Source: JBBKWU01 sp037969035 (GTDB lineage Bacteria > Pseudomonadota > Alphaproteobacteria > Micavibrionales > Micavibrionaceae). Taken from it: DNA of 64,000 nucleotides. Positions 35,026 through 43,498 of this stretch are shown one piece after another. A program made the translations under genes and the position numbers. Under the pieces are notes generated by a model. The model saw nothing but the letters and a program-made list of their open reading frames with translations, made no database searches and was not told the DNA's origin. The stretch spans positions 37,004 through 101,003 of the forward strand of contig JBBKWU010000014.1 of the NCBI GenBank assembly GCA_037969035.1, given 5' to 3'. Every line of letters starts with the position of its first letter. The stretch's first letter is position 1.

Positions 35026-36059
35026 TTAATGAGCTAAACCAGCGCGCCCAGAGTATTTTACGCAGCGTCATCGATTCCTATATGGCAACGGGTGAGCCTG
35101 TTGGCTCGCGCACGTTGGCGCAAGCGTTGAACCTTGATTTATCAGCGGCGACCATTCGCAATGTTATGTCGGATTTGGAAAATATTGGCTTGCTGTACTC
35201 ACCGCACACTTCGGCTGGACGTATGCCGACGCAGCAAGGTTTGCGCCTTTATGTTGATGGCTTGATGCAGATTGGTAGCCTGACGAGTGACGAGCAAAAA
35301 TTAATCGATTACCAATGTGGTGAGCAAAATCTATCCATGTCACAATTGCTTGAGCGCACAACGACCACGCTTTCGGGACTTTCATCCTGTGCGGGGCTTG
35401 TTATTGCGCCAAAGACCGATAAGCCTGTAAAGCATATCCAGTTTATCAAGCTCGAATCCCGCCGCATTTTGGTGGTTCTGGTCACAAATGACGGCATGGT
35501 GGAAAACCGCGCCATGGAAACAGATGACGATATCCCAGATTTTGCGCTGATATCTGCGGCGAATTACCTCAACAGTAAAATTCAAGGCCGCACCCTGACC
35601 GAAGCGCAAAGCGGCATCTTCAAAGAGATCGAAGAAAAGCGCGCCCAACTTGACGACATTACCGCATCGCTGGTTAAAAAGGGTTTGGCGTTACCGCCGC
35701 AAAGCGATAATGACGGACATATCATTGTGCGCGGGCAATCAAATTTACTGCAAGACGTCAAAGCCATTGAGGATTTAGAGAAAGCGCGTGCCCTGCTCTC
35801 CGCGTTAGAAGAAAACCAAACCATTATGAATTTGCTCCAAGAAACCGATGGCGCAGAAGGGGTGCAAATCTATATTGGCTCTGAAAACCGTATCTTTGAT
35901 TCTTCGGGCTGGTCGATGATTATCTCGCCTTATCGCACCGAACAAAAGAAAATTGTTGGTGCAATTGGCGTGATTGGCCCGACGCGTTTGAACTATAGCC
36001 GCATTATCCCATTGGTGGATTATACCTCTAAAGTTATGGAGAAACTGATTAATCGGTAA
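35022..36059 (+). CDS. hrcA: Heat-inducible transcriptional repressor HrcA
   Basis: 345 residues. HrcA binds CIRCE elements and represses chaperone operons; GroEL keeps it active. An N-terminal winged helix ('LNQRAQSILRSVIDSYMATGEPVGSRTLA' region, about residues 3-75, with 'LSAATIRNVMSDLENIGL') leads into the GAF-like dimerisation domain and ends 'LIPLVDYTSKVME'. It is coupled to the GNAT gene upstream. I find no CIRCE element (TTAGCACTC-N9-GAGTGCTAA) upstream of hrcA, grpE, dnaK or dnaJ in this window, so its targets must lie elsewhere or have a diverged site. Confidence 0.95.
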   Translation: MINELNQRAQSILRSVIDSYMATGEPVGSRTLAQALNLDLSAATIRNVMSDLENIGLLYSPHTSAGRMPTQQGLRLYVDGLMQIGSLTSDEQKLIDYQCGEQNLSMSQLLERTTTTLSGLSSCAGLVIAPKTDKPVKHIQFIKLESRRILVVLVTNDGMVENRAMETDDDIPDFALISAANYLNSKIQGRTLTEAQSGIFKEIEEKRAQLDDITASLVKKGLALPPQSDNDGHIIVRGQSNLLQDVKAIEDLEKARALLSALEENQTIMNLLQETDGAEGVQIYIGSENRIFDSSGWSMIISPYRTEQKKIVGAIGVIGPTRLNYSRIIPLVDYTSKVMEKLINR

Positions 36060-36130
36060 ATCAGGCATTTACGAGCACATGGTTTTGTCGCTAAACTATG
36101 GCGAATTGAATTTTTAAGAGGAACGACCCC

Positions 36131-37027
36131 ATGACATTTGCGCAAACTATAAAACGTTTTTCTCTGGCTGCTGCGATGGTGATCGCTTTGACAGGCACAG
36201 CCACTGTAAACAGTTATGCTGCTGACCTTGCCGCCAAGGAGACAAGAAGCCGCTTTGTTCCTGCAAATTCTGCGCAGACAAAACTTTCTTTCGTGCGCAT
36301 GCCTCATATGGCACTTGGCCAAATCATCCTCCGCGCCGCATTCGCAGTCTCAACATCAGGTTGCGCTAAATTCGAAATGCCTTCGCACCAAACAAAAATC
36401 GAAGGTAACATTCTAAATATCTATATGAACTCCCCGACACTGGTCAGCACAGGAATGCCGAGCCACCCAGAATACGAATGTGGCGGCAGCGCACAACAAC
36501 CATATTCAGACATTGTGCTGAGCAAATGGTTGTTTACCGAAAACAACATCACCAAAATCGCCATTCAGGATTTAGAATACGGTCTTCGTAAAGATTTTAT
36601 CGTGAATTTAACGGCCTCATACATCGAAATATACCCCGCCAGTGAGCATGATGCGAACATGGCTGTGTTCCAGCCTCAAAGCCTGACATATAATACAACG
36701 CCCCTTAAATTCTGGTTTTATCCACAAAACACAGTGATTCTTTATGTCCCTATGGCGAATGATAAAGATGATCTCTCCACGGCGATCACAGCCATTGCCG
36801 ACAAAAACGGCTGGAAACCATTGATACAATCTCTCCCTAGCTTTAGATCACCGATTACAAATCCGAACTATTTCTACTACACAACAAACGGCGATATTGA
36901 CGTTTCGGAATCGGCTGCAAAAATTGGTACGATTCAAACAACAGAAACAGTTTACGGCCTGATTGGTGATGAAATGGAAACAAAAACGCTGGACGTTTTC
37001 ATGAAATCTCCTAGCTTGTATGAATAG
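36131..37027 (+). CDS. Secreted protein of unknown function between hrcA and grpE
   Basis: 298 residues. A signal peptide (about 1-30, 'VNSYAAD') precedes an all-beta-looking body with two cysteines (in 'STSGCAKFEMP' and 'YECGGSA') that could form a disulphide. I do not recognise it. It interrupts the usual hrcA-grpE adjacency, with its own AAGAGGAACG ribosome site and a 71-base gap to hrcA. The C-terminal 'SPSLYE' has no sorting motif. Confidence 0.7.
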   Translation: MTFAQTIKRFSLAAAMVIALTGTATVNSYAADLAAKETRSRFVPANSAQTKLSFVRMPHMALGQIILRAAFAVSTSGCAKFEMPSHQTKIEGNILNIYMNSPTLVSTGMPSHPEYECGGSAQQPYSDIVLSKWLFTENNITKIAIQDLEYGLRKDFIVNLTASYIEIYPASEHDANMAVFQPQSLTYNTTPLKFWFYPQNTVILYVPMANDKDDLSTAITAIADKNGWKPLIQSLPSFRSPITNPNYFYYTTNGDIDVSESAAKIGTIQTTETVYGLIGDEMETKTLDVFMKSPSLYE

Positions 37028-37097
37028 ACGCGCTTTAAATAAGCTCACATGAATAAACCTACACGATGCGCTACAGACGTAATTAAAAGGAACTCGC

Positions 37098-37808
37098 ATG
37101 CATAATCACGACCACAAAGACAACGACCAACCAAATATCGGCGCACAAAACGAAGATGAACACGGCGCTGCTGAAACAGGTCACGAGGATCTTGAGTTCG
37201 AAGCGGAAGACATTGACGGCTTAATGGCTGGTGTCGGCGCGGATTTGCATGAGCACGGTTCTGATTCTGGTTCTGACGTTGATCCTGCGCAACAACAAAT
37301 TGAAACGCTTCTCGCCGAGCTTGATAAAACCAAAGATCAAATGATGCGCGCTTTGGCCGAAGCAGAAAACACACGCCGCCGCAGCATCAAAGACCGCGAA
37401 GACGTTAGAAAATACGCCGTCAGCGAATTTGCGCGTGATTTACTCGATTTCTCCGATAATTTCGGACGTGCGCTTGGCTCTATCCCGCCAGAACTTATGG
37501 ATTTGGATGAACGCCTAAAAAACGTGCTCACAGGAATCGAGGCGATGGAAACTGTCTTGCTTAAAACATTTGATAAGCACGGCATCAAAAAAATTGAACC
37601 AATGGACGAGCCATTCAACCCGAACTTCCACGAAGTGATGTTTGAATCACCAGGCACAGGAAAGCCTGCAGGCACGATCATCCAAATCATTGAGCCTGGA
37701 TATGTTTTGCATGATCGCCTGTTAAAACCTGCCCGCGTTGGCATTGCCAAAGACGAAGGCCAAGGAAGCGCGCCGAGCACAGGCGATAATATAGACACAC
37801 AGGCATAG
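37098..37808 (+). CDS. grpE: Nucleotide exchange factor GrpE
   Basis: 236 residues. GrpE releases ADP from DnaK during the chaperone cycle. A long acidic N-terminal extension (about 70 residues, rich in Asp, Glu, His and Gly) precedes the coiled-coil stalk ('QQQIETLLAELDKTKDQMMRALAEAENTRRR') and the C-terminal beta domain ('PNFHEVMFESPGTG', 'GTIIQIIEPGYVLHDRLLKPARVGIAK'). The ending is the normal family signature. It has its own ribosome site (AAAGGA) and is read toward dnaK, but a minus-strand gene lies between. Confidence 0.96.
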   Translation: MHNHDHKDNDQPNIGAQNEDEHGAAETGHEDLEFEAEDIDGLMAGVGADLHEHGSDSGSDVDPAQQQIETLLAELDKTKDQMMRALAEAENTRRRSIKDREDVRKYAVSEFARDLLDFSDNFGRALGSIPPELMDLDERLKNVLTGIEAMETVLLKTFDKHGIKKIEPMDEPFNPNFHEVMFESPGTGKPAGTIIQIIEPGYVLHDRLLKPARVGIAKDEGQGSAPSTGDNIDTQA

Positions 37809-37840
37809 AAGCATAACCGCCTCTCTCTTCATACGGCCAT

Positions 37841-37873
37841 AAAAAAAGCGCGTGACAATCAAATCACGCGCTT
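37841..37873 (-). terminator. Terminator hairpin between grpE and the convergent gene
   Basis: A perfect 10-bp stem, AAGCGCGTGA (37846-37855) with TCACGCGCTT (37864-37873), has an 8-base loop. A run of seven A at 37841-37847 reads as a U tract on the minus strand, so it best ends the gene at 37902-38381; it may also stop grpE transcripts. Confidence 0.8.
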
Positions 37874-37901
37874 CTCATTAATCATTAAAATCGTAAATAT
37901 A

Positions 37902-38381
37902 TTATGCTTGCTTAGGCGCCATACGAAGTTGAGCGACCGTTAGTGACAGCTTTGCCTTTACATCAGCCGGTAGCTCAAACGCATATCCACGCCCTTCACG
38001 AATCTCTTTAATTTGGTCATAAACACTTCTGCGACCAGCAACACTTCTGCTACCGCCAACGCTAAGCTTGATCGTTTTCAATCCTGCATTTCTCAAATCG
38101 GAAAGTGCGCGCACAGCATCATCACATGCCTTCAATTCATCCACGTCCAGACGTGCTGCTTCAACGTAGAGCGGCATATTATTACGGCGGTCCTGAATTG
38201 CATCTACAACATTCTGAAATGATGCAAGGGTCTTTTGCCCAGCCTCAATCATTTTGCCGCGCTGCTCCTTAAGAGCCTCAATCAGAGCATACACCTCATA
38301 TTCGACATATTGCGCCACGTCTTTAAACTGCTGCGCGATTCTTTCATTTCGTGCGTCTATACTTGCTTTTATGTGATCCAT
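37902..38381 (-). CDS. Uncharacterised helical protein between grpE and dnaK
   Basis: 159 residues. I chose the ATG at 38381 because it has a near-perfect Shine-Dalgarno GGGAGGA; the in-frame start at 38405 has none. The N-terminal 90 residues look like a long amphipathic helix ('NERIAQQFKDVAQYVEYEVYA', 'EQRGKMIEAGQKTLASFQ'), followed by 'LSDLRNAGLKTIKLSVGG'. No domain is recognised and there is no signal peptide. It is a single transcription unit closed by the terminator at 37841-37873. Confidence 0.65.
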   Translation of the reverse strand: MDHIKASIDARNERIAQQFKDVAQYVEYEVYALIEALKEQRGKMIEAGQKTLASFQNVVDAIQDRRNNMPLYVEAARLDVDELKACDDAVRALSDLRNAGLKTIKLSVGGSRSVAGRRSVYDQIKEIREGRGYAFELPADVKAKLSLTVAQLRMAPKQA

Positions 38382-38580
38382 ATTATCCTCCCACGGATTT
38401 TTCAATAATTTTTAAACATTAGATATTTTACGGATAATATAGAAAACATAAATTTTGGCAATACTTCTCAAAAAAACACGTAAGCATCCTTAAAAATATT
38501 GATCCAGGCGCCAATCACACTAATATTAAGTAGTGGATGCAAAAAGATGCTGATATTCGGGTCTTTTTTGTATCCTGCTC

Positions 38581-38608
38581 TGGAAATTACAGATTAGTGT
38601 GGTATATT
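38581..38608 (+). promoter_or_regulatory. Candidate dnaK promoter
   Basis: CTGGAAA (-35, TGGAAA at 38581-38586) and GGTATATT (-10, TATATT at 38603-38608) are separated by 16 bases. The -35 resembles both sigma70 and heat-shock sigma32-type (CTTGAAA) elements. The start codon is about 85 bases downstream of the predicted start site. Confidence 0.45.
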
Positions 38609-38631
38609 CCGACTTCACAGAAGTCTGTAAT
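38586..38631. promoter_or_regulatory. Nested inverted repeats over the dnaK promoter
   Basis: Outer arms ATTACAGA (38586-38593) and TCTGTAAT (38624-38631) are perfect over 8 bp, and an inner hairpin ACTTC-ACA-GAAGT lies at 38612-38624. The outer left arm is between -35 and -10, so the pair could form a DNA operator spanning the start site. Confidence 0.35.
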
Positions 38632-38700
38632 GGAAGGGAACCGAAACAGTGCCAATGGTGGGCTGTTTATGGATTTGCCAATTAAACGAGAGGTAACAAA

Positions 38701-40650
38701 ATGAGCAAAGTAATAGGTATCGATTTAGGTACAACAAATTCTTGTATTGCTGTCATGGACGGCAAGGAATCAAAAGTCATTGAAAATTCCGAAGGCGCGC
38801 GTACAACGCCTTCAATGATCGCATTCACCAAAGACGGCGAACGCTTGGTCGGGCAACCTGCAAAACGTCAGGCTGTGACCAACCCTGAAAACACAGTATA
38901 TGCCATCAAGCGCCTTATTGGCCGCAGATTCAAAGATGCTGAAGTTCAGGACATGATCAAAAAAGCACCGTTCAAAATCATCGAAGGTGAAAACGGCGAT
39001 GCTTGGGTCGAAATCAACGGCGAAAAAACAGCGCCGTCACAGCTTTCCGCGATGGTTCTTCAAAAAATGAAAGAAACCGCTGAGAGCTATTTGGGCGAAA
39101 AAGTAACGCAAGCCGTTATTACGGTTCCTGCGTATTTCAACGATTCACAACGCCAAGCCACAAAAGATGCGGGTAAAATTGCCGGTCTTGAAGTGCTACG
39201 TATTATCAACGAGCCAACAGCGGCTGCCCTTGCCTATGGTCTTGACCAGAAAAACCAAGGCACGATTGCTGTGTACGATTTGGGTGGTGGGACATTCGAT
39301 ATTTCCATTCTTGAAATCGGCGATGGTGTTTTCGAAGTGAAATCAACCAACGGTGATACATTCTTGGGCGGTGAAGACTTTGACTCACGCATCATTGATT
39401 ATCTGGCCGATGAATTTAAAAACGACCAAGGCATTGATTTGCGTCAAGACAAGCTCGCGCTGCAACGCTTGAAAGAAGCTGCTGAGAAAGCAAAGATCGA
39501 GCTTTCGTCTGCAAACAACACCGAAGTAAACCTGCCGTTTATCACAGCCGACTCTTCTGGCCCGAAACACTTGCAGATCAATCTGAGCCGTTCGAAATTG
39601 GAAAGCCTTGTTGGCGATCTGATTAAACGCTCAATGGATCCTGTGAAGGCTGCGCTTAAAGATGCTGGTCTGAAAGCCTCTGACATTGACGATATCGTCA
39701 TGGTTGGTGGTATGACACGTATGCCAAAAGTCATTGAAACTGTTAAAGAATTCTTTGGCAAAGAACCTCACAAAGGTGTGAACCCTGATGAAGTTGTTGC
39801 CGATGGCGCAGCAATTCAGGGCGGCGTTTTGCAAGGTGATGTGAAAGACGTTCTTCTTCTTGATGTCACGCCTTTGTCACTTGGTATCGAAACATTGGGC
39901 GGTGTGTTTACACGCTTGATCGAGCGCAACACAACGATCCCAACGAAAAAATCACAGACATTCTCCACGGCTGAAGACAGCCAAAGTGCGGTAACAATCC
40001 GCGTATTCCAAGGTGAGCGTGAGATGGCTGCGGATAATAAAGTCTTGGGTCAGTTTGATCTGGTTGGTATTCCTCCTGCGCCGCGCGGCGTGCCACAAGT
40101 TGAGGTGACATTTGATATTGATGCCAACGGTATCGTTCAGGTATCTGCCAAAGACAAAGCCACAGGTAAGGAACAGCAAATCCGCATCCAAGCCAGCGGC
40201 GGTCTATCTGATGCCGATATCGAGCAAATGGTCAAAGATGCCGAAAGCAACGCAGAAGGCGATAAGAAAAAACGCGACCTTGTCGAAGCAAAAAATCAGG
40301 CGGAATCGATCATTCATCAAACTGAAACGACGCTTGAAGATGTTGGCGCTGATCTACCGTCCGAAGACAAAGACGCCGTTGAGTCTGCGCTCAAAGATTT
40401 GAAAGATTCTTTGGACACACAAAGTCTGGATGATTTGAAAGCAAAGACAGACGCCTTGATGCAAGTCAGCATGAAAATGGGTGAGCTTGCCTATCGCAAG
40501 GCACAGGAAAAAGAAGCTGGCGATCCTGACAATGCGGAAAGCACAGCCCAAGACGTTGATAGCGTTGATGTTGGTTCTGATGATGACAGCGACGATGACG
40601 TCATTGATCTTGAAATCGAAGACGAAGACGAAGATCAAAAATCTGCATAA
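38701..40650 (+). CDS. dnaK: Molecular chaperone DnaK (Hsp70)
   Basis: 649 residues. The ATPase domain begins 'KVIGIDLGTTNSCIAVMDG', with 'DLGGGTFDISILEIGDG' and 'VMVGGMTRMPKV'; the substrate-binding domain and lid follow, and the C-terminal tail is Asp-rich ('SDDDSDDDVIDLEIEDEDED'). It folds and protects proteins with DnaJ and GrpE. The ribosome site is GAGAGG, 6 bases from the start. The usual alphaproteobacterial order dnaK-dnaJ-dapB follows, but grpE is separated from dnaK by a minus-strand gene. A terminator lies after dnaK. Confidence 0.99.
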   Translation: MSKVIGIDLGTTNSCIAVMDGKESKVIENSEGARTTPSMIAFTKDGERLVGQPAKRQAVTNPENTVYAIKRLIGRRFKDAEVQDMIKKAPFKIIEGENGDAWVEINGEKTAPSQLSAMVLQKMKETAESYLGEKVTQAVITVPAYFNDSQRQATKDAGKIAGLEVLRIINEPTAAALAYGLDQKNQGTIAVYDLGGGTFDISILEIGDGVFEVKSTNGDTFLGGEDFDSRIIDYLADEFKNDQGIDLRQDKLALQRLKEAAEKAKIELSSANNTEVNLPFITADSSGPKHLQINLSRSKLESLVGDLIKRSMDPVKAALKDAGLKASDIDDIVMVGGMTRMPKVIETVKEFFGKEPHKGVNPDEVVADGAAIQGGVLQGDVKDVLLLDVTPLSLGIETLGGVFTRLIERNTTIPTKKSQTFSTAEDSQSAVTIRVFQGEREMAADNKVLGQFDLVGIPPAPRGVPQVEVTFDIDANGIVQVSAKDKATGKEQQIRIQASGGLSDADIEQMVKDAESNAEGDKKKRDLVEAKNQAESIIHQTETTLEDVGADLPSEDKDAVESALKDLKDSLDTQSLDDLKAKTDALMQVSMKMGELAYRKAQEKEAGDPDNAESTAQDVDSVDVGSDDDSDDDVIDLEIEDEDEDQKSA

Positions 40651-40668
40651 CTCTATAAATCATTTATT

Positions 40669-40700
40669 TCCCCCGACATTGCGCTCGGGGGAGATTTTTT
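40669..40700 (+). terminator. Rho-independent terminator between dnaK and dnaJ
   Basis: Stem TCCCCCGA (40669-40676) pairs with TCGGGGGA (40685-40692), loop of eight, then TTTTTT at 40695-40700. It would cut most dnaK transcripts before dnaJ, so DnaK is likely made in excess of DnaJ. Confidence 0.85.
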
Positions 40701-40761
40701 AAAATATGTAATTCATAAAGTGGCCGCATCATAACCGCGCCGATACAGGAGAAGCCTCTAT

Positions 40762-41910
40762 ATGGCTAAAGACTTTTACAAAACGCTTGGTGTTGATAAA
40801 AGCGCATCACAAGATGACATCAAAAAAGCTTACCGCAAGCTGGCTTTGAAGCACCATCCCGATCAAAACCAAGACAATCCTGAATCCGAAGAGAAATTCA
40901 AGGAAGTCAGCGGTGCTTATGAAATCCTAAAAGACCCGCAGAAACGTGCGGCGTATGACCAATATGGCGCCGCAGCCTTTGACGGCAGCATGGGCAGCCG
41001 TGGCGGCGGCGGCGCAGGGTTTGGCGGCGCAGGATTTTCTGACATTTTCGAAGACATGTTCGGCGACATTATGGGCGGCGGTCGTCGCGGTGGCGGCAAC
41101 GGTGCCATGCGCGGCTCTGACGTTCAATATGCGCTCGATATCACGCTCGAAGATTCCTACAAAGGCAAAGAAGAAACCATCCGTATGCCGCTCAACGATG
41201 TGTGTAATGACTGCAACGGCAGCGGTGCTGAAAAAGGCTCGGCAGGCGTTGAAACATGCAATGATTGCGGCGGTTCTGGTCGCGTGAGAATGCAGCAAGG
41301 ATTCTTCACAATTGAGCGCACCTGCCCATCTTGCAACGGTCAGGGGCAAGCGATCAAAAGCCCATGCAAAAAATGCCATGGCGCAGGTCGGATTCAAAAA
41401 GAGAAAAAACTGAAGATCAAAGTTCCAGCAGGCGTTGATTCAGGCCGCCGTATTCGCTTAACAGGCGAAGGTGAGGCTGGCGTTCGCGGCGGTCCTGCAG
41501 GCGATCTTTACGTCCTTATTCAGGTTAAACCGCATCGCATTTTCAAGCGTGAGAATTACCACCTGCATTGCCGCGTTCCTATCCCAATGACAACAGCCGC
41601 CCTTGGTGGTGAGATTGAGGTTCCAACGGTTGCGGGCAAAACGACAGGCATTAAAATTCCTGCGGGCACACAATCAGGCCAACAATTCCGCCTAAAAGGA
41701 AAAGGCATGCCTATCCTGCGCAGTGATGGTTTCGGCGACATGTATATTGAGGCCGCCATTGAAACACCTGTGAATTTATCATCCAAACAAAGAGACTTGC
41801 TAAGCCAGCTTGATAAAACACTCGGTGGTAAAGCTGCAAGCAAGCACAGCCCGCAATCCTCAGGCTTCATGGGCAAAGTCCGTGAATTTTGGGATGACCT
41901 GACGGAATAG
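40762..41910 (+). CDS. dnaJ: Co-chaperone DnaJ (Hsp40)
   Basis: 382 residues. The J domain (about 5-70) carries HPD in 'LKHHPDQNQD', followed by a Gly/Phe-rich segment (about 75-115), the zinc domain with four CxxCxGxG-type repeats ('CNDCNGSG', 'CNDCGGSG', 'CPSCNGQG', 'CKKCHGAG') and the two beta-sandwich substrate domains. It stimulates DnaK ATPase and hands over unfolded protein. It lies behind the dnaK terminator, 111 bases downstream of dnaK, and 30 bases ahead of dapB. Confidence 0.98.
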   Translation: MAKDFYKTLGVDKSASQDDIKKAYRKLALKHHPDQNQDNPESEEKFKEVSGAYEILKDPQKRAAYDQYGAAAFDGSMGSRGGGGAGFGGAGFSDIFEDMFGDIMGGGRRGGGNGAMRGSDVQYALDITLEDSYKGKEETIRMPLNDVCNDCNGSGAEKGSAGVETCNDCGGSGRVRMQQGFFTIERTCPSCNGQGQAIKSPCKKCHGAGRIQKEKKLKIKVPAGVDSGRRIRLTGEGEAGVRGGPAGDLYVLIQVKPHRIFKRENYHLHCRVPIPMTTAALGGEIEVPTVAGKTTGIKIPAGTQSGQQFRLKGKGMPILRSDGFGDMYIEAAIETPVNLSSKQRDLLSQLDKTLGGKAASKHSPQSSGFMGKVREFWDDLTE

Positions 41911-41940
41911 CACGGCAGAAAACATAAGAACGGAGCCTCA

Positions 41941-42690
41941 ATGAAAATCGGAGTGTTAGGATATAGCGGGCGCGTTGGGCAACTCATTATTCGTGAGCTG
42001 CAATCTGGTGCTTACCCTGATTTATCTATTGCGGGCGGCACATCGCGTAATGCAAGCATGAACGAAGGGTTCTTTGCCACTGAAAACCCAGAAGTTTTAT
42101 TCGCACAAGCCGATGTCCTGATCGATTTTACAACACCCGAAGCCACAATGAAACATATAAGCTTTGCCGCGAAAACAGGAACACCGCTTGTAATCGGCAC
42201 AACGGGTCTTGATGAACATCAGGAACATATCCTCCACGGTGCCACCGCGCACGCCCCTATTCTTTATGCCGCGAATATGAGCGTCGGCGTGAATATGTTG
42301 CTCGCCCTTGTCGCGCAAGCAGCGGAACGTTTGGGTGAAGAATGGGATATCGAAATCAACGAAACCCACCACAAACATAAAGTCGACGCGCCGAGCGGCA
42401 CAGCGATTGCGTTGGGTAAATCCGCCGCCAAAGGCCGCAACACAGAATTAAACATCAACCATGATCGCAACGGTGCGCGCAAAGCTGGCGAAATCGGCTT
42501 TTCCGTACAGCGCGGCGGCGATGTTGTCGGTGAGCATATAGTGACATTTTTAGGTGAAAGTGAACGCTTGCAACTCGGGCATATGGCCAGTGACCGCGCC
42601 CTATTTGCCAAAGGCGCCCTACGCGCGGCAAAATGGCTGCACGGCAAAGACAACGGACTTTACTCCATGCGCGATGTTTTAGGGCTTTAA
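41941..42690 (+). CDS. dapB: 4-hydroxy-tetrahydrodipicolinate reductase
   Basis: 249 residues. It reduces 4-hydroxy-tetrahydrodipicolinate to tetrahydrodipicolinate with NAD(P)H in lysine and diaminopimelate synthesis. The N-terminal nucleotide-binding motif is 'VLGYSGRVGQLI'; the catalytic signature 'ETHHKHKVDAPSGTA' contains the His pair and Lys. The chain is slightly shorter than the 270-residue average. It follows dnaJ by 30 bases, the conserved alphaproteobacterial dnaJ-dapB linkage. Confidence 0.96.
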   Translation: MKIGVLGYSGRVGQLIIRELQSGAYPDLSIAGGTSRNASMNEGFFATENPEVLFAQADVLIDFTTPEATMKHISFAAKTGTPLVIGTTGLDEHQEHILHGATAHAPILYAANMSVGVNMLLALVAQAAERLGEEWDIEINETHHKHKVDAPSGTAIALGKSAAKGRNTELNINHDRNGARKAGEIGFSVQRGGDVVGEHIVTFLGESERLQLGHMASDRALFAKGALRAAKWLHGKDNGLYSMRDVLGL

Positions 42691-42705
42691 AAAACGCTAT
42701 AAACC

Positions 42706-43398
42706 TTAGCCAGGATTACGGTTGAAAATATCAAAGCCGCGCTCAACAATTCCTTTATGAGCGAAAGACGGATTCCATGGAGAACTGTTGATGTATTCTG
42801 CATAAGGTGACTTTGCCAACTCAGCGCCACCCTCATCCACGAAGATACCTACATTGCCTTTATGGTACGTCACAACAATCAATTCGTTAGGCATATTTGC
42901 CGCTGTGCCGTATTCCGCCTTCAAAAAATCCATCGTGACGTCAAAATGCGATTGCTCAAGCCCATCATGAATAAATACAGGGCCACGCGCAGGATCACGA
43001 TTATCAATGACTGCGCTTGTGTTAAGAATTTTAGCTGACAAAAACGCCTTTGTGACATCAAAAATACGGCGACCTCTGGATGTACCGAGATCTACTGTGG
43101 GGCTACCTTCAGGGCTTTGCAAACGCCACAACGTCAGGCCAAAATCATTTGCGATTTTGAAATCGCTCGCGTTTTGCATATGCTCCATAAGAAAAATGTG
43201 TCCGCGCCCTCTGTATGACATTAAATCATCAGCTCGCGTTTGAGTGTTATCAGGTGCATCTTCGACAATTGAATTTGTCGCTAAATCATCCGCAAGACTT
43301 TGCGCCATAGGTTTATAGTAAAGCTGGTCCGTGCCTATTGTTCCGACGGCGAGAACGAATGCCCCCGCAAAAGCAATTCCTATAATTTGTTCAGCCAT
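42706..43398 (-). CDS. Uncharacterised membrane-anchored protein
   Basis: 230 residues. A hydrophobic N-terminal helix (about 4-25) precedes a soluble domain with mixed alpha/beta character ('IANDFGLTLWRLQSPEG', 'MPNELIVVTYHKGNVGIFVDEGG'). There is no cysteine and no recognised motif. It is convergent with dapB (15 bases apart) and lies downstream of the Ogt/Ada-like gene on the same strand, with a 100-base gap containing a small TTATGT/ACATAA palindrome. I cannot suggest a function. Confidence 0.62.
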   Translation of the reverse strand: MAEQIIGIAFAGAFVLAVGTIGTDQLYYKPMAQSLADDLATNSIVEDAPDNTQTRADDLMSYRGRGHIFLMEHMQNASDFKIANDFGLTLWRLQSPEGSPTVDLGTSRGRRIFDVTKAFLSAKILNTSAVIDNRDPARGPVFIHDGLEQSHFDVTMDFLKAEYGTAANMPNELIVVTYHKGNVGIFVDEGGAELAKSPYAEYINSSPWNPSFAHKGIVERGFDIFNRNPG

Positions 43399-43498
43399 GA
43401 TATTGTCCTATACATAATAACGATTAATGGGTTTAGATTATGTATAAACATAACAAGTGATGCTGTCAAACTTTCCAATGAAGTGAAAACTCTCCACG

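Larger units (their letters stand above)
38382..38700. other. Intergenic region upstream of dnaK
   Basis: A 319-base gap divergent between the helical-protein gene and dnaK. It contains the ribosome site of the minus-strand gene, the candidate dnaK promoter and the dyad around it. No CIRCE element is present and no other gene is seen. Confidence 0.6.
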
